NCBI GenBank assembly: GCA_031404455.1
Contig: JANNHP010000212.1
Span: 1-64,000, forward strand
From: JANNHP01 sp031404455
Lineage (GTDB): Bacteria; Planctomycetota; JAJSAM01; JAJVHW01
Reading direction: 5' to 3'
Length of the DNA stretch: 64,000 nt
Shown here: one piece after another, positions 52,801-62,230 of the stretch
Layout of the letters: each line of letters opens with the position of its first letter
Numbering within the stretch: the first letter of the stretch is position 1
Translations under genes and position numbers: made by a program
The notes under the pieces: generated by a model
The model's database searches: none
What the model was told of the DNA's origin: nothing
Seen by the model: only the letters and a program-made list of their open reading frames with translations

Positions 52801-54310
52801 ACGATCTCCGCGGTGGCGCATCTTCCTCACGTGCTGGCTCGTGTTCTCGCTCCACTTCGCGACGAACATCGTCCGCGAGCACTACCCGGCGTTCGCGATG
52901 ATCGACCACGCCACGTTCCAGCTCGACGAGTACGCCGGTTTCCACTCCGACATCTTCGAGCACCGCGACGGGCACCACTACATCGGCAACCAGGTCACGG
53001 GCTCGGTCGTCGCCGCAGTGCCGCTCCTCGTCTTCAAGCCCGTGCTCGATTCTCTGGAGGAACGCGGGAAGGCGCGCGCCGCGGCGGCGCCGGTCGTGGA
53101 CGACGAGTACGACACGAAGTACCCGATGCGGCGCGCGTTCTTCAAGAAGGTGCGCGAACGCGGGCTCGACCTGAAGTTCGGCGCCGCGGCGGCGATCACG
53201 TCGGTGTTCCTGATGGCGCCGCTCTCGGCGCTCCTCGTGCTCCTCCTCTTCGGCGCGCTCGAGCGTCGCGGCGTCCCGCGAGCGCGAGCGACGTGGCTGG
53301 CGCTCCTCTTCGCGTTCGGCACGCCGGTCCTCTACCGCTCGGCGCTCCTCAACCACAACCTCTTCCTCACGCTCACGGCGTTCGGTTCGTTCCTCCTGAT
53401 GTGGCCGCAGGACGGGGCCCGTCCCCCCTTCCCGGCGTCGCGCCGGTTCTGGGCCGGGTTCCTCGCGTCGATGTGCCTCGCCCTCGACTACGCGGGCGTC
53501 ATCCCGATGATGTTCCTCTTCGGGTACCTGCTCGTCACCCACCGAGGCGCCGGAGGATGGAAGGACGCCCTGCGTGCCGTGCCCGCGTTCATCGCGGGGA
53601 CGATCCCGCCGGTCGCCTTCCTGCTCTGGTCGCAGTGGTCGATGTACGGAGACCCCTTCAAGCCGGGCCAGGCGTGGATGCCCGACCAGAACCAGTTCGT
53701 GCAGGTCGGTGCGCGGGGCTTCACCGCACCCGACGCGGACCTCTTCCTCCGGAACCTGGTCGACCTCGACTGGGGGATGTACGCGTTCGGGCCGATCCTC
53801 GCGCTCGGACTCGTCCCCGCGCTGCGGTACGCGAAGGACACCCTCGTGCTGCCGCGCCGGGAGCGGATCTTCACCGCGGCCCTCCTGACGGCGTTCCTCG
53901 TCTTCTGCGCCTGCAACCAGTATTCGCGGCTCCAGTGGAACACCGGGTTCCGCTACCTCCTGCCGCTCGTGCCGTTTGCCTTCCTTGAGGCCTGCGATCA
54001 CCTGGCGCGCATGCGTCCGGCGCTCCTCGCGGCGATCTCGGTCCCCGTCGTCCTTCACTCGTGGGTGCTGACGATGGTGCGGCACACCCCGCCTCTGCGC
54101 GGCGATCCTCAGGCGGTGCCCGAGAGCTGGCGCCGGTTCCTGACCGAGGGCGTGCAGTTCCCGTGGCTGAACGTGCTGAGGAGCACGCCCTCGATCGACG
54201 TCCCCCTGCTCCGGACCTGGTACCTCCCGTACCTCCTGATCGCCGCCCTCGCGGGCCTCCTCTGGCTCGTCTGGCGGCGCCCGCGAGCGGACGGCGCAGG
54301 CTCGACCTGA
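52790..54310 (+). CDS. GT-C-type membrane protein, probable lipid-linked-sugar-dependent glycosyltransferase
   Basis: 506 residues with about ten transmembrane helices. The first periplasmic loop contains DEYAGFHSDIFEHRDGHHYIGN, positioned like the catalytic Asp/Glu loop of GT39/ArnT-type enzymes, followed by the NQVTGSVVAAVPLLV helix. A later soluble loop is GDPFKPGQAWMPDQNQF. The family is a DPM1-like or unknown bacterial GT-C group; donor would be a polyprenyl-phosphate sugar. TTG start at 52790 is supported by GAGGAGG eight bases upstream and overlaps the flippase stop. Confidence 0.75.
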   Translation: MASERSPRWRIFLTCWLVFSLHFATNIVREHYPAFAMIDHATFQLDEYAGFHSDIFEHRDGHHYIGNQVTGSVVAAVPLLVFKPVLDSLEERGKARAAAAPVVDDEYDTKYPMRRAFFKKVRERGLDLKFGAAAAITSVFLMAPLSALLVLLLFGALERRGVPRARATWLALLFAFGTPVLYRSALLNHNLFLTLTAFGSFLLMWPQDGARPPFPASRRFWAGFLASMCLALDYAGVIPMMFLFGYLLVTHRGAGGWKDALRAVPAFIAGTIPPVAFLLWSQWSMYGDPFKPGQAWMPDQNQFVQVGARGFTAPDADLFLRNLVDLDWGMYAFGPILALGLVPALRYAKDTLVLPRRERIFTAALLTAFLVFCACNQYSRLQWNTGFRYLLPLVPFAFLEACDHLARMRPALLAAISVPVVLHSWVLTMVRHTPPLRGDPQAVPESWRRFLTEGVQFPWLNVLRSTPSIDVPLLRTWYLPYLLIAALAGLLWLVWRRPRADGAGST

Positions 54311-54394
54311 GCGGAGCCGCGTTCAGAGATTCGCCTGGAGTTCCGATGGATCTGATGGCGGCCGCGTTCGCCCGAGGAGGATCAGACAACCCCG

Positions 54395-55315
54395 ATGGCG
54401 ACGACCGACCCTGACGTCCACCAGCCTCCGCACGAGCTCGACGTGACCGTCGTCATCCCGGCGCACAACGAAGAACTCGCGGTCGCCGACGAGGTCCGCG
54501 CCGTCCACGCGGCTCTGCGCCCGACGAAGTACCGCTACGAGATCATCGTGGTGGACGACGGCTCGACCGACCGTACCGCCGAGCTCGCCGCGGGCTGCGA
54601 GTGCAGGCTCATCCGACTCCCCCGCAACATGGGCTACGGCGCCGCCCTGAAGCACGGCATCGCGCGGGCGCACACCGACCTCATCGTCATCACCGACGCC
54701 GATTCGACCTATCCGGCGGAGATGATCCCGAAGCTGATCGCCGCCGCGGCGGACCACGACATGGTCGTCGGTGCCCGCACCGGCGCGAACGTGCGCCACT
54801 CGAAGATGCGCGCTCCCGCGAAGTGGTTCCTCAGGAAGCTCGGTTCCTTCCTCTCCGGGACGGAGATCCCCGACCTGAACTCGGGCCTGCGCGTGCTGCG
54901 CCGGCACCACGTGAAGGCGTACGCGCGCATCCTGCCGTCGGGCTTCTCGTTCACCACCACGATCACGCTCGCTCTGCTCTGCACCGAGCGCAGCGTGCTC
55001 TTCGTGCCGGTCGACTACCACGTGCGCCGGGGCACGTCGAAGATCCGCCCGAAGCACGCGTACCTCTTCCTCATCCTGATCCTGCGCGTGATCGTGCTCT
55101 TCAACCCGCTGAAGGTTTTCCTGCCGCTCGGGGCGTTCTGCTTCCTCACCGGCCTCGCGAAGTTCATCTACGACATCACCCTCGAGAACCTGAGCGAGAC
55201 GGCCATCATGGGCTTCATCGCGGCGCTCATCATCTGGGCGGTCGGCCTCCTCGCGGACCAGAACTCGAGGTTCAACCTCGACCGATGGGACCTCGACGAG
55301 CCGGTGCGGGAGTGA
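54395..55315 (+). CDS. GT2 polyprenyl-phosphate glycosyltransferase (DPM1/DPG-like)
   Basis: 306 residues. DVTVVIPAHNEELAVADEV (16-34), the VVDDGSTDRT nucleotide motif (about 51-60), LPRNMGYGAALKHGI and the metal site DADSTYP (about 96-102) form a classic GT-A domain for transfer to polyprenyl phosphate. FVPVDYHVRRGTSKIRP is conserved in that group. Two C-terminal transmembrane helices (about 225-265, 268-287) match GtrB-like architecture. The stop overlaps the next gene by GTGA, so this transferase is coupled to the AglD-like protein. Confidence 0.9.
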   Translation: MATTDPDVHQPPHELDVTVVIPAHNEELAVADEVRAVHAALRPTKYRYEIIVVDDGSTDRTAELAAGCECRLIRLPRNMGYGAALKHGIARAHTDLIVITDADSTYPAEMIPKLIAAAADHDMVVGARTGANVRHSKMRAPAKWFLRKLGSFLSGTEIPDLNSGLRVLRRHHVKAYARILPSGFSFTTTITLALLCTERSVLFVPVDYHVRRGTSKIRPKHAYLFLILILRVIVLFNPLKVFLPLGAFCFLTGLAKFIYDITLENLSETAIMGFIAALIIWAVGLLADQNSRFNLDRWDLDEPVRE

Positions 55316-56280
55316 GCGCTCTCCCCAAGGGACGCTGGGGGCGCGTGCTGCTCCGTCTCGCGCTCAGCGCCGCGATCCTCTTCGTCGTCTCGCGGTTCAT
55401 CGACCTCGACCGCGCGATGGAGGGGTTCCGGCGCCTGAGGCCGGGCACGTGGGTCGCGGCGCTCGGCGCCTTCGCGGTCCTGCACTTCGCGAGTGCCCTG
55501 AAGTGGCGGTGGTTCGTCGGGGTCGCGGGCGCCCGGATCTCGCCCGGCGTGTCCGTGCGCTGCCACGCGGCCGGCCTCTTCGCGAGCCTCTGCCTGCCGT
55601 CGATGATCGGAGGCGACGTGCTGCGCGCCGGTCTCGCGATGCAGGCGACCCCCGCGCGGACGCCGGTCGTCGTCGCGTCCGTCATCGACCGGGTCTCCGA
55701 CATGACGGCGCTCCTCGCGCTGGCGCTCGCGGCGCTGCCGCTCGTCAGCGTGGGCGCGGAGACGCCTCTGCAGTCGCTGCCGCTCGCGGGCGGGATCGTG
55801 GCCGCCGCGGGAGCCGCCGGGATCCTCGGCCTGCGCTGGGCGGTCGCGAGCCGCTTCGTGAGGAAGCTCCCGCGGAAGCTCGCGCGCTTCGTGCTCGAGG
55901 TCGCGGGTGCCCTCCGCACGATGGCCCGCCGCCCAGTGGCGTCGGTCGGCGGATGGCTCGCGAGCGTCGCAATCCAGTCGGGCTTCCTCCTCGTGAACGT
56001 CTGGCTCGGCGGGGAGATGGGTCTCGACATGACCGTCGCCCAGTGGTTCCTGCTCTGGCCGCTCGCGAAGATCGCCGCCATGCTCCCGCTCAGCTTCGGC
56101 GGACTCGGCGTGCGCGAAGCGGCGTTCGCGGCACTCGTCGGTCCGTTCGGCTACGACAAGTCGCTCGCGGCCGCGGCGTCGCTCGTGTGGCAGAGCGTGC
56201 TGATCGTCGGCGGACTCATCGCCGGGGCGTACTGGATGGCGTCGTCGCGCCGCGGCGAGACCCGCCCGGCGAACGCATGA
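55312..56280 (+). CDS. AglD/lysylphosphatidylglycerol-synthase-type (UPF0104) membrane protein
   Basis: 322 residues, about eight transmembrane helices. ALKWRWFVGVAG, SLCLPSMIGGDVLRAG and VVVASVIDRVSDMTALL followed by PLSFGGLGVREAAF are the diagnostic blocks of the LPG_synthase_TM family, which includes archaeal AglD and proteins proposed to move lipid-linked sugars. GTG 55312 overlaps the preceding stop (GTGA), and the following gene overlaps by ATGA. The co-location with the GtrB-like enzyme supports a role in handling polyprenyl-linked sugars. Confidence 0.88.
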   Translation: MSALPKGRWGRVLLRLALSAAILFVVSRFIDLDRAMEGFRRLRPGTWVAALGAFAVLHFASALKWRWFVGVAGARISPGVSVRCHAAGLFASLCLPSMIGGDVLRAGLAMQATPARTPVVVASVIDRVSDMTALLALALAALPLVSVGAETPLQSLPLAGGIVAAAGAAGILGLRWAVASRFVRKLPRKLARFVLEVAGALRTMARRPVASVGGWLASVAIQSGFLLVNVWLGGEMGLDMTVAQWFLLWPLAKIAAMLPLSFGGLGVREAAFAALVGPFGYDKSLAAAASLVWQSVLIVGGLIAGAYWMASSRRGETRPANA

Positions 56281-57941
56281 GCGGCGGCGCGGCGCGGCCC
56301 GGCCGCGGACTCCTCGTTGCGGCGGCGGCGCTGGCGGTCGTCGCGTTGGCGACGCCCCAGTCCTGGCTGACCGGAGATCTCGCCCCGGACGACGGACGAC
56401 GACTCGATCTCGGCGCGTGGATCCTGCGTGCGGCGCTCCTGGCCCTCGCCGGGTTCCTCGCGATGGCGACGCGGTTCGAACGCCCGTCGCCGCGCGCGGA
56501 ACCCGCGGGCGCTCCGGCCGCCGGCGCGATGCGCGTCCTCGTAGCGATCCTGGTCGTCGCGGCGGCGCTGCGGGTCTTCCGTCTCGGCGCGCCGATGTGG
56601 TTCGACGAGATCTGGATGCTCATCGACTCCGTGCGTCCCCCGCTCGCGACGACGCTGCGCACGTTCGCGTCCGACAACAACCACCCGCTCTACTCCGTGC
56701 TCGCGACGATCTCGTGCCGTGCGTTCGGCGAGAGCGAGTGGGCGCTCAGACTCCCTGCGGCCGCGTTCGGCGTGGCGAGCGTCGCCGCGACGTACGTGTT
56801 CGCGCGCGACCGGTTCGGCGCGCGGACGGCGCTCCTCGCCGCGGCGCTCGTCGCGCTCTCCTTCCACCACGTCGGCTTCTCGCAGAACGCGCGCGGCTAC
56901 ACGGGACTCCTCCTCTTCACGCTCCTCTCCTCGCACTACCTCCTCAGGTCGCTCGAGACGGGCGCGCGCCGGAACTGGGTCCTCTGCGGCATCTGCCTGG
57001 CACTCTGCGTGACGGTCCATCTCACCGGCGTGTTCACGGCGTTCGGCCTCGTCGCGGTGATCGCGTGGGCGGCGTGGAAGCGCCCCGCGTGGCTCGCGCC
57101 GGGCGGCGTGCGCGCGGCGATGCTCGGCGTCGTCCTCGCGACGCTCGCGGCGCTCGCGGCGTACGCGCTCCTCCTCCCCCAGGTCGTCGCCTTCTTCACG
57201 CAGACGAAGGCGCCGGTCCCGGGCAAGGCCGAGTGGACGGACCCGGCGTGGTTCGTCACGGAGACGGCGCGCAGCTTCGGACTCGGCGTCGAACTCGGAA
57301 TCGCGGTGCTCGTCCTCGGCGGCGCGCTGGCGCTCCTCGGACTCGCCGCCGCGGGACGGCGGTCGCCGCCGCTGCTGCTGCTGCTCATCGTTCCGGCGCT
57401 CGTCATCGCGGCCGCGATGCTCGGCATGGGGCGCAACCTCTGGCCGCGGCTCTTCTTCTTCCTCGAGGGCTTCGTCCTCGTCGTCGCCGCGGAGGGTGCC
57501 CTCGCGATCGCGGGCGGCGTCGCCACGCGCCTCTCGCGCCAGGCGAAGGGGCTCGAGACCGCGGTGATCGTGCTGCTCCTCGCGGGCAGCGCGGCGACGC
57601 TGCCGCGCGCGTACGCCCTCCCGAAGCAGGACTTCGGCGCGGCGCGCGACTACGTCAGCTCGGTCAGGCAGCCGGGAGACGTCGTGATGACGGCCGGGAT
57701 GGCGAGCTACGTCTACGGCGAGTACTACCGCGACGGTTTCATCGACCTGAAGGCACCGGCGGACCTCGCCGCGGCGGTGCCGCCCGGACACGCGGGGTAC
57801 GTGATCTACACGTTCCAGGTGTACGTCGAGTCGCGCCTGCCGGAACTCTGGGAGGCACTGCGAACGAACGGCCGCGAGGTAGCCCGCTTCCGCGCTGCGA
57901 TCGGCGGCGGCGACGTGGTCGTGCTGAAGATCGGACCGTAG
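56277..57941 (+). CDS. GT39-family (ArnT/PMT-like) membrane glycosyltransferase
   Basis: 554 residues, about 12 transmembrane helices. The first large loop has MWFDEIWMLIDSV, equivalent to the catalytic Asp-Glu loop of PMT/ArnT enzymes, and DNNHPLYSVLATISCRAFGESEWALRLPAAAFG, characteristic of the family. The C-terminal soluble part (about 455-554) follows the helices, with QDFGAARDYVSSVRQPGDVVMTA. It would transfer a sugar from a polyprenyl-phosphate donor on the periplasmic face. ATG 56277 overlaps the AglD-like gene stop (ATGA). Fourth gene in the chain flippase, GT-C, GtrB-like, AglD-like, GT39. Confidence 0.85.
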   Translation: MSGGAARPGRGLLVAAAALAVVALATPQSWLTGDLAPDDGRRLDLGAWILRAALLALAGFLAMATRFERPSPRAEPAGAPAAGAMRVLVAILVVAAALRVFRLGAPMWFDEIWMLIDSVRPPLATTLRTFASDNNHPLYSVLATISCRAFGESEWALRLPAAAFGVASVAATYVFARDRFGARTALLAAALVALSFHHVGFSQNARGYTGLLLFTLLSSHYLLRSLETGARRNWVLCGICLALCVTVHLTGVFTAFGLVAVIAWAAWKRPAWLAPGGVRAAMLGVVLATLAALAAYALLLPQVVAFFTQTKAPVPGKAEWTDPAWFVTETARSFGLGVELGIAVLVLGGALALLGLAAAGRRSPPLLLLLIVPALVIAAAMLGMGRNLWPRLFFFLEGFVLVVAAEGALAIAGGVATRLSRQAKGLETAVIVLLLAGSAATLPRAYALPKQDFGAARDYVSSVRQPGDVVMTAGMASYVYGEYYRDGFIDLKAPADLAAAVPPGHAGYVIYTFQVYVESRLPELWEALRTNGREVARFRAAIGGGDVVVLKIGP

Positions 57942-57947
57942 CGATCG

Positions 57948-58961
57948 TCAGGCGGACGCGAGGTGCGCGCGGTACCACTCGACCGTCTCGGCGAGCCCCT
58001 GATCGAGCGACCAGCTCGGCTTCCAGCCGAGCACCTTCTTCGCGAGCGAGCAGTCGAGGTACTGCTCCTTGATCTCGCGCGACGCCTCGCCGCGGACGTC
58101 GGGGACGAGGTCCTTCTTCCCCGTCGCCGCGAGGATGCGCTCGACGAGCGCCATCACCGTCACCGGCGTCTCGTTGCCGAAGTTGAAGGCGCGGCCCGCG
58201 AGGCCGTCCTTCGTCATGCGATCGGCGAGCAGCAGGTACGAGCTGACGGCGTCCTTCACGTAGAAGTAGTCGCGCACGTACGTGCCGTCGCTGCGGACGA
58301 CGGGACGCTCGCCGCGGAGCGCCGACCGGATGGTGCCGGGCACGAGACGGCTCCAGTTCAGGTCGCCGCCGCCGTAGAGGTTGCCGCAGCGCGTGATCGC
58401 GACGGGCACTCCGTAGCTGTGGTGGTACGAAAGCGAGATGAGGTCGGTGCACGACTTCGACACGTCGTACGGGAAGCGCCCCGCGAGCGGGGTGTCCTCG
58501 GTGTACGGGAGCTTCGCCTGGGCGCCGTAGGCCTTGTCGCTCGACGCGACGACCACGCGCTCGATTCGCGGCGCGAGGAGGCGGCACGCCTCGAGCAGGA
58601 GCCACGTTCCGCGGATGTTCGATTCGAACGTCGAGAGCGGAGATCGCGCGGCGGTGCCGACGATGGTCTGCGCGCCGAGGTGGAACACCGTGTCGACCTC
58701 GTGCTCGTTCAGCGCGCGCAGCACGAGTTCGAGATCCGTGAGCTCGCCGCGCACGACGCGCGACTTCGCGAGATCGCCCGAACGGACGAGTTCGCTGCCG
58801 GGAACCCAGTCGCGGACGAGGCACACGACGTCGGCGCCGAGACGGATCAGCTCGCCCGTCAGGGCGGAGCCGAGCAGCCCGGTCGCCCCGGTGACGAGGA
58901 CGCTGCGGCCCTTCCAGGAACTCAGAGGGCGTGAAGGAACCCCGCGCGGCGCCGGCGCCAC
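57948..58961 (-). CDS. CDP-glucose 4,6-dehydratase-like extended SDR
   Basis: About 337 residues. [14 protein letters not shown] (Rossmann, about 21-34), [28 protein letters not shown] (the AQ-x-IV block typical of RfbG/CDP-glucose 4,6-dehydratase), [12 protein letters not shown] and [10 protein letters not shown] (YxxxK). The SSDKAYG motif separates this group from dTDP-glucose dehydratases. RfbG forms CDP-4-keto-6-deoxyglucose. The cytidylyltransferase partner lies just upstream. The start is uncertain: GTG 58961 is the best available and lacks a Shine-Dalgarno, and the SSWKGR start expected from homologues falls at a CTG (58925) within a repeat. Confidence 0.82.
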   Translation of the reverse strand: MAPAPRGVPSRPLSSWKGRSVLVTGATGLLGSALTGELIRLGADVVCLVRDWVPGSELVRSGDLAKSRVVRGELTDLELVLRALNEHEVDTVFHLGAQTIVGTAARSPLSTFESNIRGTWLLLEACRLLAPRIERVVVASSDKAYGAQAKLPYTEDTPLAGRFPYDVSKSCTDLISLSYHHSYGVPVAITRCGNLYGGGDLNWSRLVPGTIRSALRGERPVVRSDGTYVRDYFYVKDAVSSYLLLADRMTKDGLAGRAFNFGNETPVTVMALVERILAATGKKDLVPDVRGEASREIKEQYLDCSLAKKVLGWKPSWSLDQGLAETVEWYRAHLASA

Positions 58962-59186
58962 TCGTGCGCCGCGACCGGAGCGACGGGAAACTGCGCCCTG
59001 GCGGCCTGCTGCCGCGTGCACGTCGTCAGCGCCGTCGGCGCCGACGACGCGACTCCTCGCGGCGCGCTGCGCCGCTGGGAGGGGGCTCGCGTTTGGAAAC
59101 TCAGCGGAGTTGCCTTCACGCAAGCGCCGTGCAGCAGGCTCGCCAGGGCGCAGCCGACGCTCGCGCGGAGTTTCTTCACGCCCTCT
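58924..59186. repeat. Three copies of GCGTGAAG-n-AACTCCGC around the dehydratase start
   Basis: AGAGGGCGTGAAGGAACCCCGCGCG lies on the plus strand at 58924-58948. The same 25-mer with two mismatches lies on the minus strand at 59162-59186, covering the cytidylyltransferase stop. A shorter third copy (GCGTGAAGGCAACTCCGC) is on the minus strand at 59104-59121. The outer two form an inverted repeat 213 bases apart. The 224-base gap holds no gene I accept. Confidence 0.5.
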
Positions 59187-59983
59187 CACTTCCACACCTT
59201 CCAGGGCGCCTCGCCGCGCTTCCACATCTCGTTCAGCGTCTGGGCCTCCTTGAACGTGTCCATGGAGTACCAGAACCCGTCGTGGATGTGCAGGGCGAGC
59301 TCCCCGTCCGACGCGAGCTTCCCGAGCGGCTCGGTCTCGAGGATGCAGTCCTCGTCGTCGCGCACGTAGTCGAAGATCCGGCGGTCCATCACGAAGAACC
59401 CGCCGCTCGTCAGGTCGGTCATCATCGGCTTCTCCTGCCAGTAGGAGACGACCTGGTTCTCGTCCGCGCGGACGACGCCGTAGCGCGAGCGCGGGTGGAA
59501 GCCGGTGAGCGTGGCGATCTTGCCCTTCGTGTGGTGGAACTTCACGAGCGCGTCGAGGTCGATGTCGCTGACTCCGTCGCAGTAGTTGAAGAGGAACCAG
59601 TCGCCCTCCACGTGCTCGCGCACGCGCGAGAGCCGGCCGCCCGTCTGCGTCTCGGCGCCGGTCGAGGCGAAGACGATCTCCCAGTCCTCGATCTCGCCGT
59701 ACTTCGCGAGCGTGCGCTTGGCGCCGCTGCGCAGATCGAGCGAGAAGTCGAAGTCGTTCCAGCGGTAGTTCTGGAAGTACTCCTTGATCATCTCGCCCTT
59801 GTATCCGAGGGCGAGCACGAAGCGCCTGTAGCCCCAGTGATAGTAAGTCCGCATCAGGTGCCAGAGGATGGGGCGGCCGCCGACGGTGACGAGTGCCTTC
59901 GGCTTGAACTCCGTCTCCTCGCGCATGCGCGTGCCCTGGCCGCCGCAGAGGATCACGACCTGCTCCTTCTTGAACTCGGTCAT
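59186..59983 (-). CDS. rfbF: Glucose-1-phosphate cytidylyltransferase
   Basis: 265 residues. Nucleotidyltransferase signature [21 protein letters not shown] (about 11-31), with the Glu-Glu-Thr and Pro-Lys features of RfbF/DdhA enzymes. [28 protein letters not shown] with the metal Asp, and [14 protein letters not shown] are all diagnostic. It makes CDP-glucose from CTP and glucose-1-phosphate, the substrate of the dehydratase encoded next downstream. The C-methyltransferase gene stop lies ten bases upstream of its start, so it continues the minus-strand operon. Confidence 0.95.
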   Translation of the reverse strand: MTEFKKEQVVILCGGQGTRMREETEFKPKALVTVGGRPILWHLMRTYYHWGYRRFVLALGYKGEMIKEYFQNYRWNDFDFSLDLRSGAKRTLAKYGEIEDWEIVFASTGAETQTGGRLSRVREHVEGDWFLFNYCDGVSDIDLDALVKFHHTKGKIATLTGFHPRSRYGVVRADENQVVSYWQEKPMMTDLTSGGFFVMDRRIFDYVRDDEDCILETEPLGKLASDGELALHIHDGFWYSMDTFKEAQTLNEMWKRGEAPWKVWK

Positions 59984-59993
59984 GCGGGGCTCC

Positions 59994-61247
59994 CTAGTTG
60001 AGGACGGCTGGTTCGGGGATGGGGACGATGAAGCGCCCGCCGCGGCGGACGTACTCCGCTTGCAACTCGACGATCTCCGGTGCGATGTTCCACGGCAGGA
60101 TCAGCACGTAGTCCGGCTGCTTCTCGAGGATCGCCTCCGGGAAGAGGACCGGCAGGTGCGTGCCCGGCGTGAACCGGCCGGCCTTCAGCGGATTCCTGTC
60201 CACTACGAACTCGATCGTCTCCGGACCGATCCCGCAGTAGTTGAGGAGCGTGTTGCCCTTGGCGGGTGCCCCGTACGCGGCGATCCGCGCACCGCGGGCC
60301 TTCAGGCCCGAGAGGAACGACCTCAGACGGCGGCGGTGCTCGGCGACGTCGGCCGCGAACGCGTGGAAGCGCGCGGGGCCGGCGAGTCCGGCCTTCTCCT
60401 CCTCTGCGACGCGGCGCTCGACCTCGGGCGCGTGGACGGTTTCGTGGATGGGCGCCGCGCCGGCGCGGCGTCCCCAGACGCGCAGCGATCCGCCGTGCAC
60501 GGCGACGTCCTCGATGCGGTCGATGCGGACTCCCGCCTTCGTGCAGAGTCCGGCGAGTGCGGTGACGGAGAAGTACGAGAGGTGCTCGTGGTAGACGGTG
60601 TCGTACTCGAAGCGGTCGAGGAGGTGCCCGAGGTACGGCACCTCGAAGACGACGCGGCCCTTCTCGCCGGCGACGAGCGCCATGCCCGCGAGGAAGCCGC
60701 GCGGATCGTCGACGTGGGCGAAGACGTTGTTCCCGACGACGCACGCCGCGTGTCCGCGCTCGGCGACGAGCGTCCGCGCCGCGTCCTTGTCGAAGAAGCG
60801 GGTCAGCGTCTCCACGCCGCGGCCGCGGGCGACCTCGGCGAGGTTCGCGGCCGGCTCGACGCCGAGCGTGCGCACGCCGAGTTCCGCGAGGCGCAGCAGG
60901 AGGCTGCCGTCGTTGCTCGCCACCTCGACGACGAGGTCGTCCGGGCCGAGCCCCCCCGCATCGACGATCGCGCGGGCGTATCCCACGTTGTGGACGTCCA
61001 TCGTGCTGGACATCCCGGTCATGTAGAGGTAGTGCCCGAACAACACGACGGGGTCGATCACGTCCACCAGCTGCGCGAGCGCGCAGTCCCGGCAGAACCA
61101 AACTTCGAGGGGGTAGCGCGCTTCCCCCGCGAACTCCGCCGCCGCCGCGGGGAACGCGTTGGCGAGGGGCTGGAGCCCAAGATCGAGGAAGCGCTCGAGC
61201 GCGGCGCTGTCGCAGGCGCGGCAGGTCGTGCGGCGTACGTGGATCAT
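59994..61247 (-). CDS. NDP-sugar C-methyltransferase-type SAM methyltransferase
   Basis: 417 residues. N-terminal zinc-binding segment CRACDS...(about 9-14) and WFCRDCALAQL (about 50-60). The SAM-binding domain (about 95-200) has VVEVASNDGSLLLRLAELG and LGVEPAANLAEVA, and EVPYLGHLLDRFEYDTVYHEHLSYFS holds the conserved His/Glu active-site block of the TylC3/EvaC-type methyltransferases. The C-terminal Rossmann domain (about 310-417) has GARIAAYGAPAKGNTLLNYCGI, defining Methyltransf_14. These add methyl groups to C3 or C5 of keto-deoxy sugars. Start ATG 61247 overlaps the epimerase stop (ATGA). Confidence 0.9.
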   Translation of the reverse strand: MIHVRRTTCRACDSAALERFLDLGLQPLANAFPAAAAEFAGEARYPLEVWFCRDCALAQLVDVIDPVVLFGHYLYMTGMSSTMDVHNVGYARAIVDAGGLGPDDLVVEVASNDGSLLLRLAELGVRTLGVEPAANLAEVARGRGVETLTRFFDKDAARTLVAERGHAACVVGNNVFAHVDDPRGFLAGMALVAGEKGRVVFEVPYLGHLLDRFEYDTVYHEHLSYFSVTALAGLCTKAGVRIDRIEDVAVHGGSLRVWGRRAGAAPIHETVHAPEVERRVAEEEKAGLAGPARFHAFAADVAEHRRRLRSFLSGLKARGARIAAYGAPAKGNTLLNYCGIGPETIEFVVDRNPLKAGRFTPGTHLPVLFPEAILEKQPDYVLILPWNIAPEIVELQAEYVRRGGRFIVPIPEPAVLN

Positions 61248-62230
61248 CGCGAGCTCCCTTCGGTGCGGGCGACGAAGTCGCGCGTGCGGCGCAGGCCGGA
61301 GGCGATGTCGGTGCCGGGACGCCAGCCGGCGATCGCCAGGAGGCGCTCCGTGTTGACAGGCTCGTGATCCATCTCTTCCCTCATGTTCGACACCGCCCCG
61401 AATCGGAGGAGCGGACGTTCGATGCCGAGCACCGCCGCCGCCTCGAGGACGAAGTCCCTGACCGCAACGAGCATGCCGGTCGCCGTGTTCACGACGGCGG
61501 TTCTCGGGGCCGTGACGTCGCCGAGCCTGAGCAGCGCAAGGACGACGTCCTCGACGTAGACGAAGTCGCGCCGCTGCGTGCCGGCCGTCAGATCGGCTCC
61601 GGCGCCCGACCGTGCGGCCGCGAGGAGTGCGGGGAGGAGGCGCCCCGCGGGCTCGCCGGGGCCGTAGACGGTGAACGGCCGCGCGACGTACGCGCGCAGC
61701 CCCGTCGACGCCGCGACCCGCTCGATCGCGCGCGTGCCGGCGAGCTTCGTCCGGCCGTAGACCGACGTCGGCAGGACGGGGCCGTCCTCGCGGAGGTCGC
61801 CGCCCGCCGATCCGTACTCCGCACCCGAACCCGTGTGGACGAGCACCGGGTCGCTGCCGGAGCGCGCGGCCTGCGCCGCGAGGGCCTGCGCGATCTCCTC
61901 CGGCACGCCCACGTTCATCCGTTCGGCGAGACGCTCGTCGCGCTGCCCGCCGCGGACACCGTAGCCCGCGAGGTTGAACACCGCGTCGGGGCGGACGTCG
62001 GCGAAGAGGCGCGTTGCGGCGCCCGTCTCCGCGAGGTCGGCCGGGTGGATCCGCGCGCCCACGCAGTGCAGACGGAGCACGGCCTCGGCGGCGCTCGGGT
62101 CGCGGACGGCCACGTGCACGTCGGCCCCGGCGTGCGCGAGCGCTGCGGCCGTCCAACCGCCGAGGAATCCCGTCGCGCCGAGCACGAGCGCGCGCCGGCC
62201 GCCGTAGTCGGGAAGGGGCGGAGCGCTCAT
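61244..62230 (-). CDS. NAD-dependent epimerase/dehydratase-like (extended SDR) sugar enzyme
   Basis: 328 residues. ALVLGATGFLGGWTAAAL (about 14-31), DLAE, FNLAGYGVRGGQRDE, and VYGRTKLAGT (YxxxK). The ARPFTVYGPGEPAGRLLPAL and RDFVYVEDVVLAL blocks are typical of NDP-hexose epimerases and 4-ketoreductases. With RfbF, the dehydratase and the C-methyltransferase it probably completes a CDP-linked branched deoxy-sugar, exact reaction unassigned. Coupled both sides: its start overlaps the upstream stop (62227-62230) and its stop overlaps the methyltransferase start, each by ATGA. Confidence 0.88.
   Translation of the reverse strand: MSAPPLPDYGGRRALVLGATGFLGGWTAAALAHAGADVHVAVRDPSAAEAVLRLHCVGARIHPADLAETGAATRLFADVRPDAVFNLAGYGVRGGQRDERLAERMNVGVPEEIAQALAAQAARSGSDPVLVHTGSGAEYGSAGGDLREDGPVLPTSVYGRTKLAGTRAIERVAASTGLRAYVARPFTVYGPGEPAGRLLPALLAAARSGAGADLTAGTQRRDFVYVEDVVLALLRLGDVTAPRTAVVNTATGMLVAVRDFVLEAAAVLGIERPLLRFGAVSNMREEMDHEPVNTERLLAIAGWRPGTDIASGLRRTRDFVARTEGSSR

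Noticed and set aside
58922..59179. 85-residue minus-strand frame starting with a signal-like MKKLRASVG
   Set aside because: GTG start, no homology recognised, lies within inverted repeats and overlaps the dehydratase start region.
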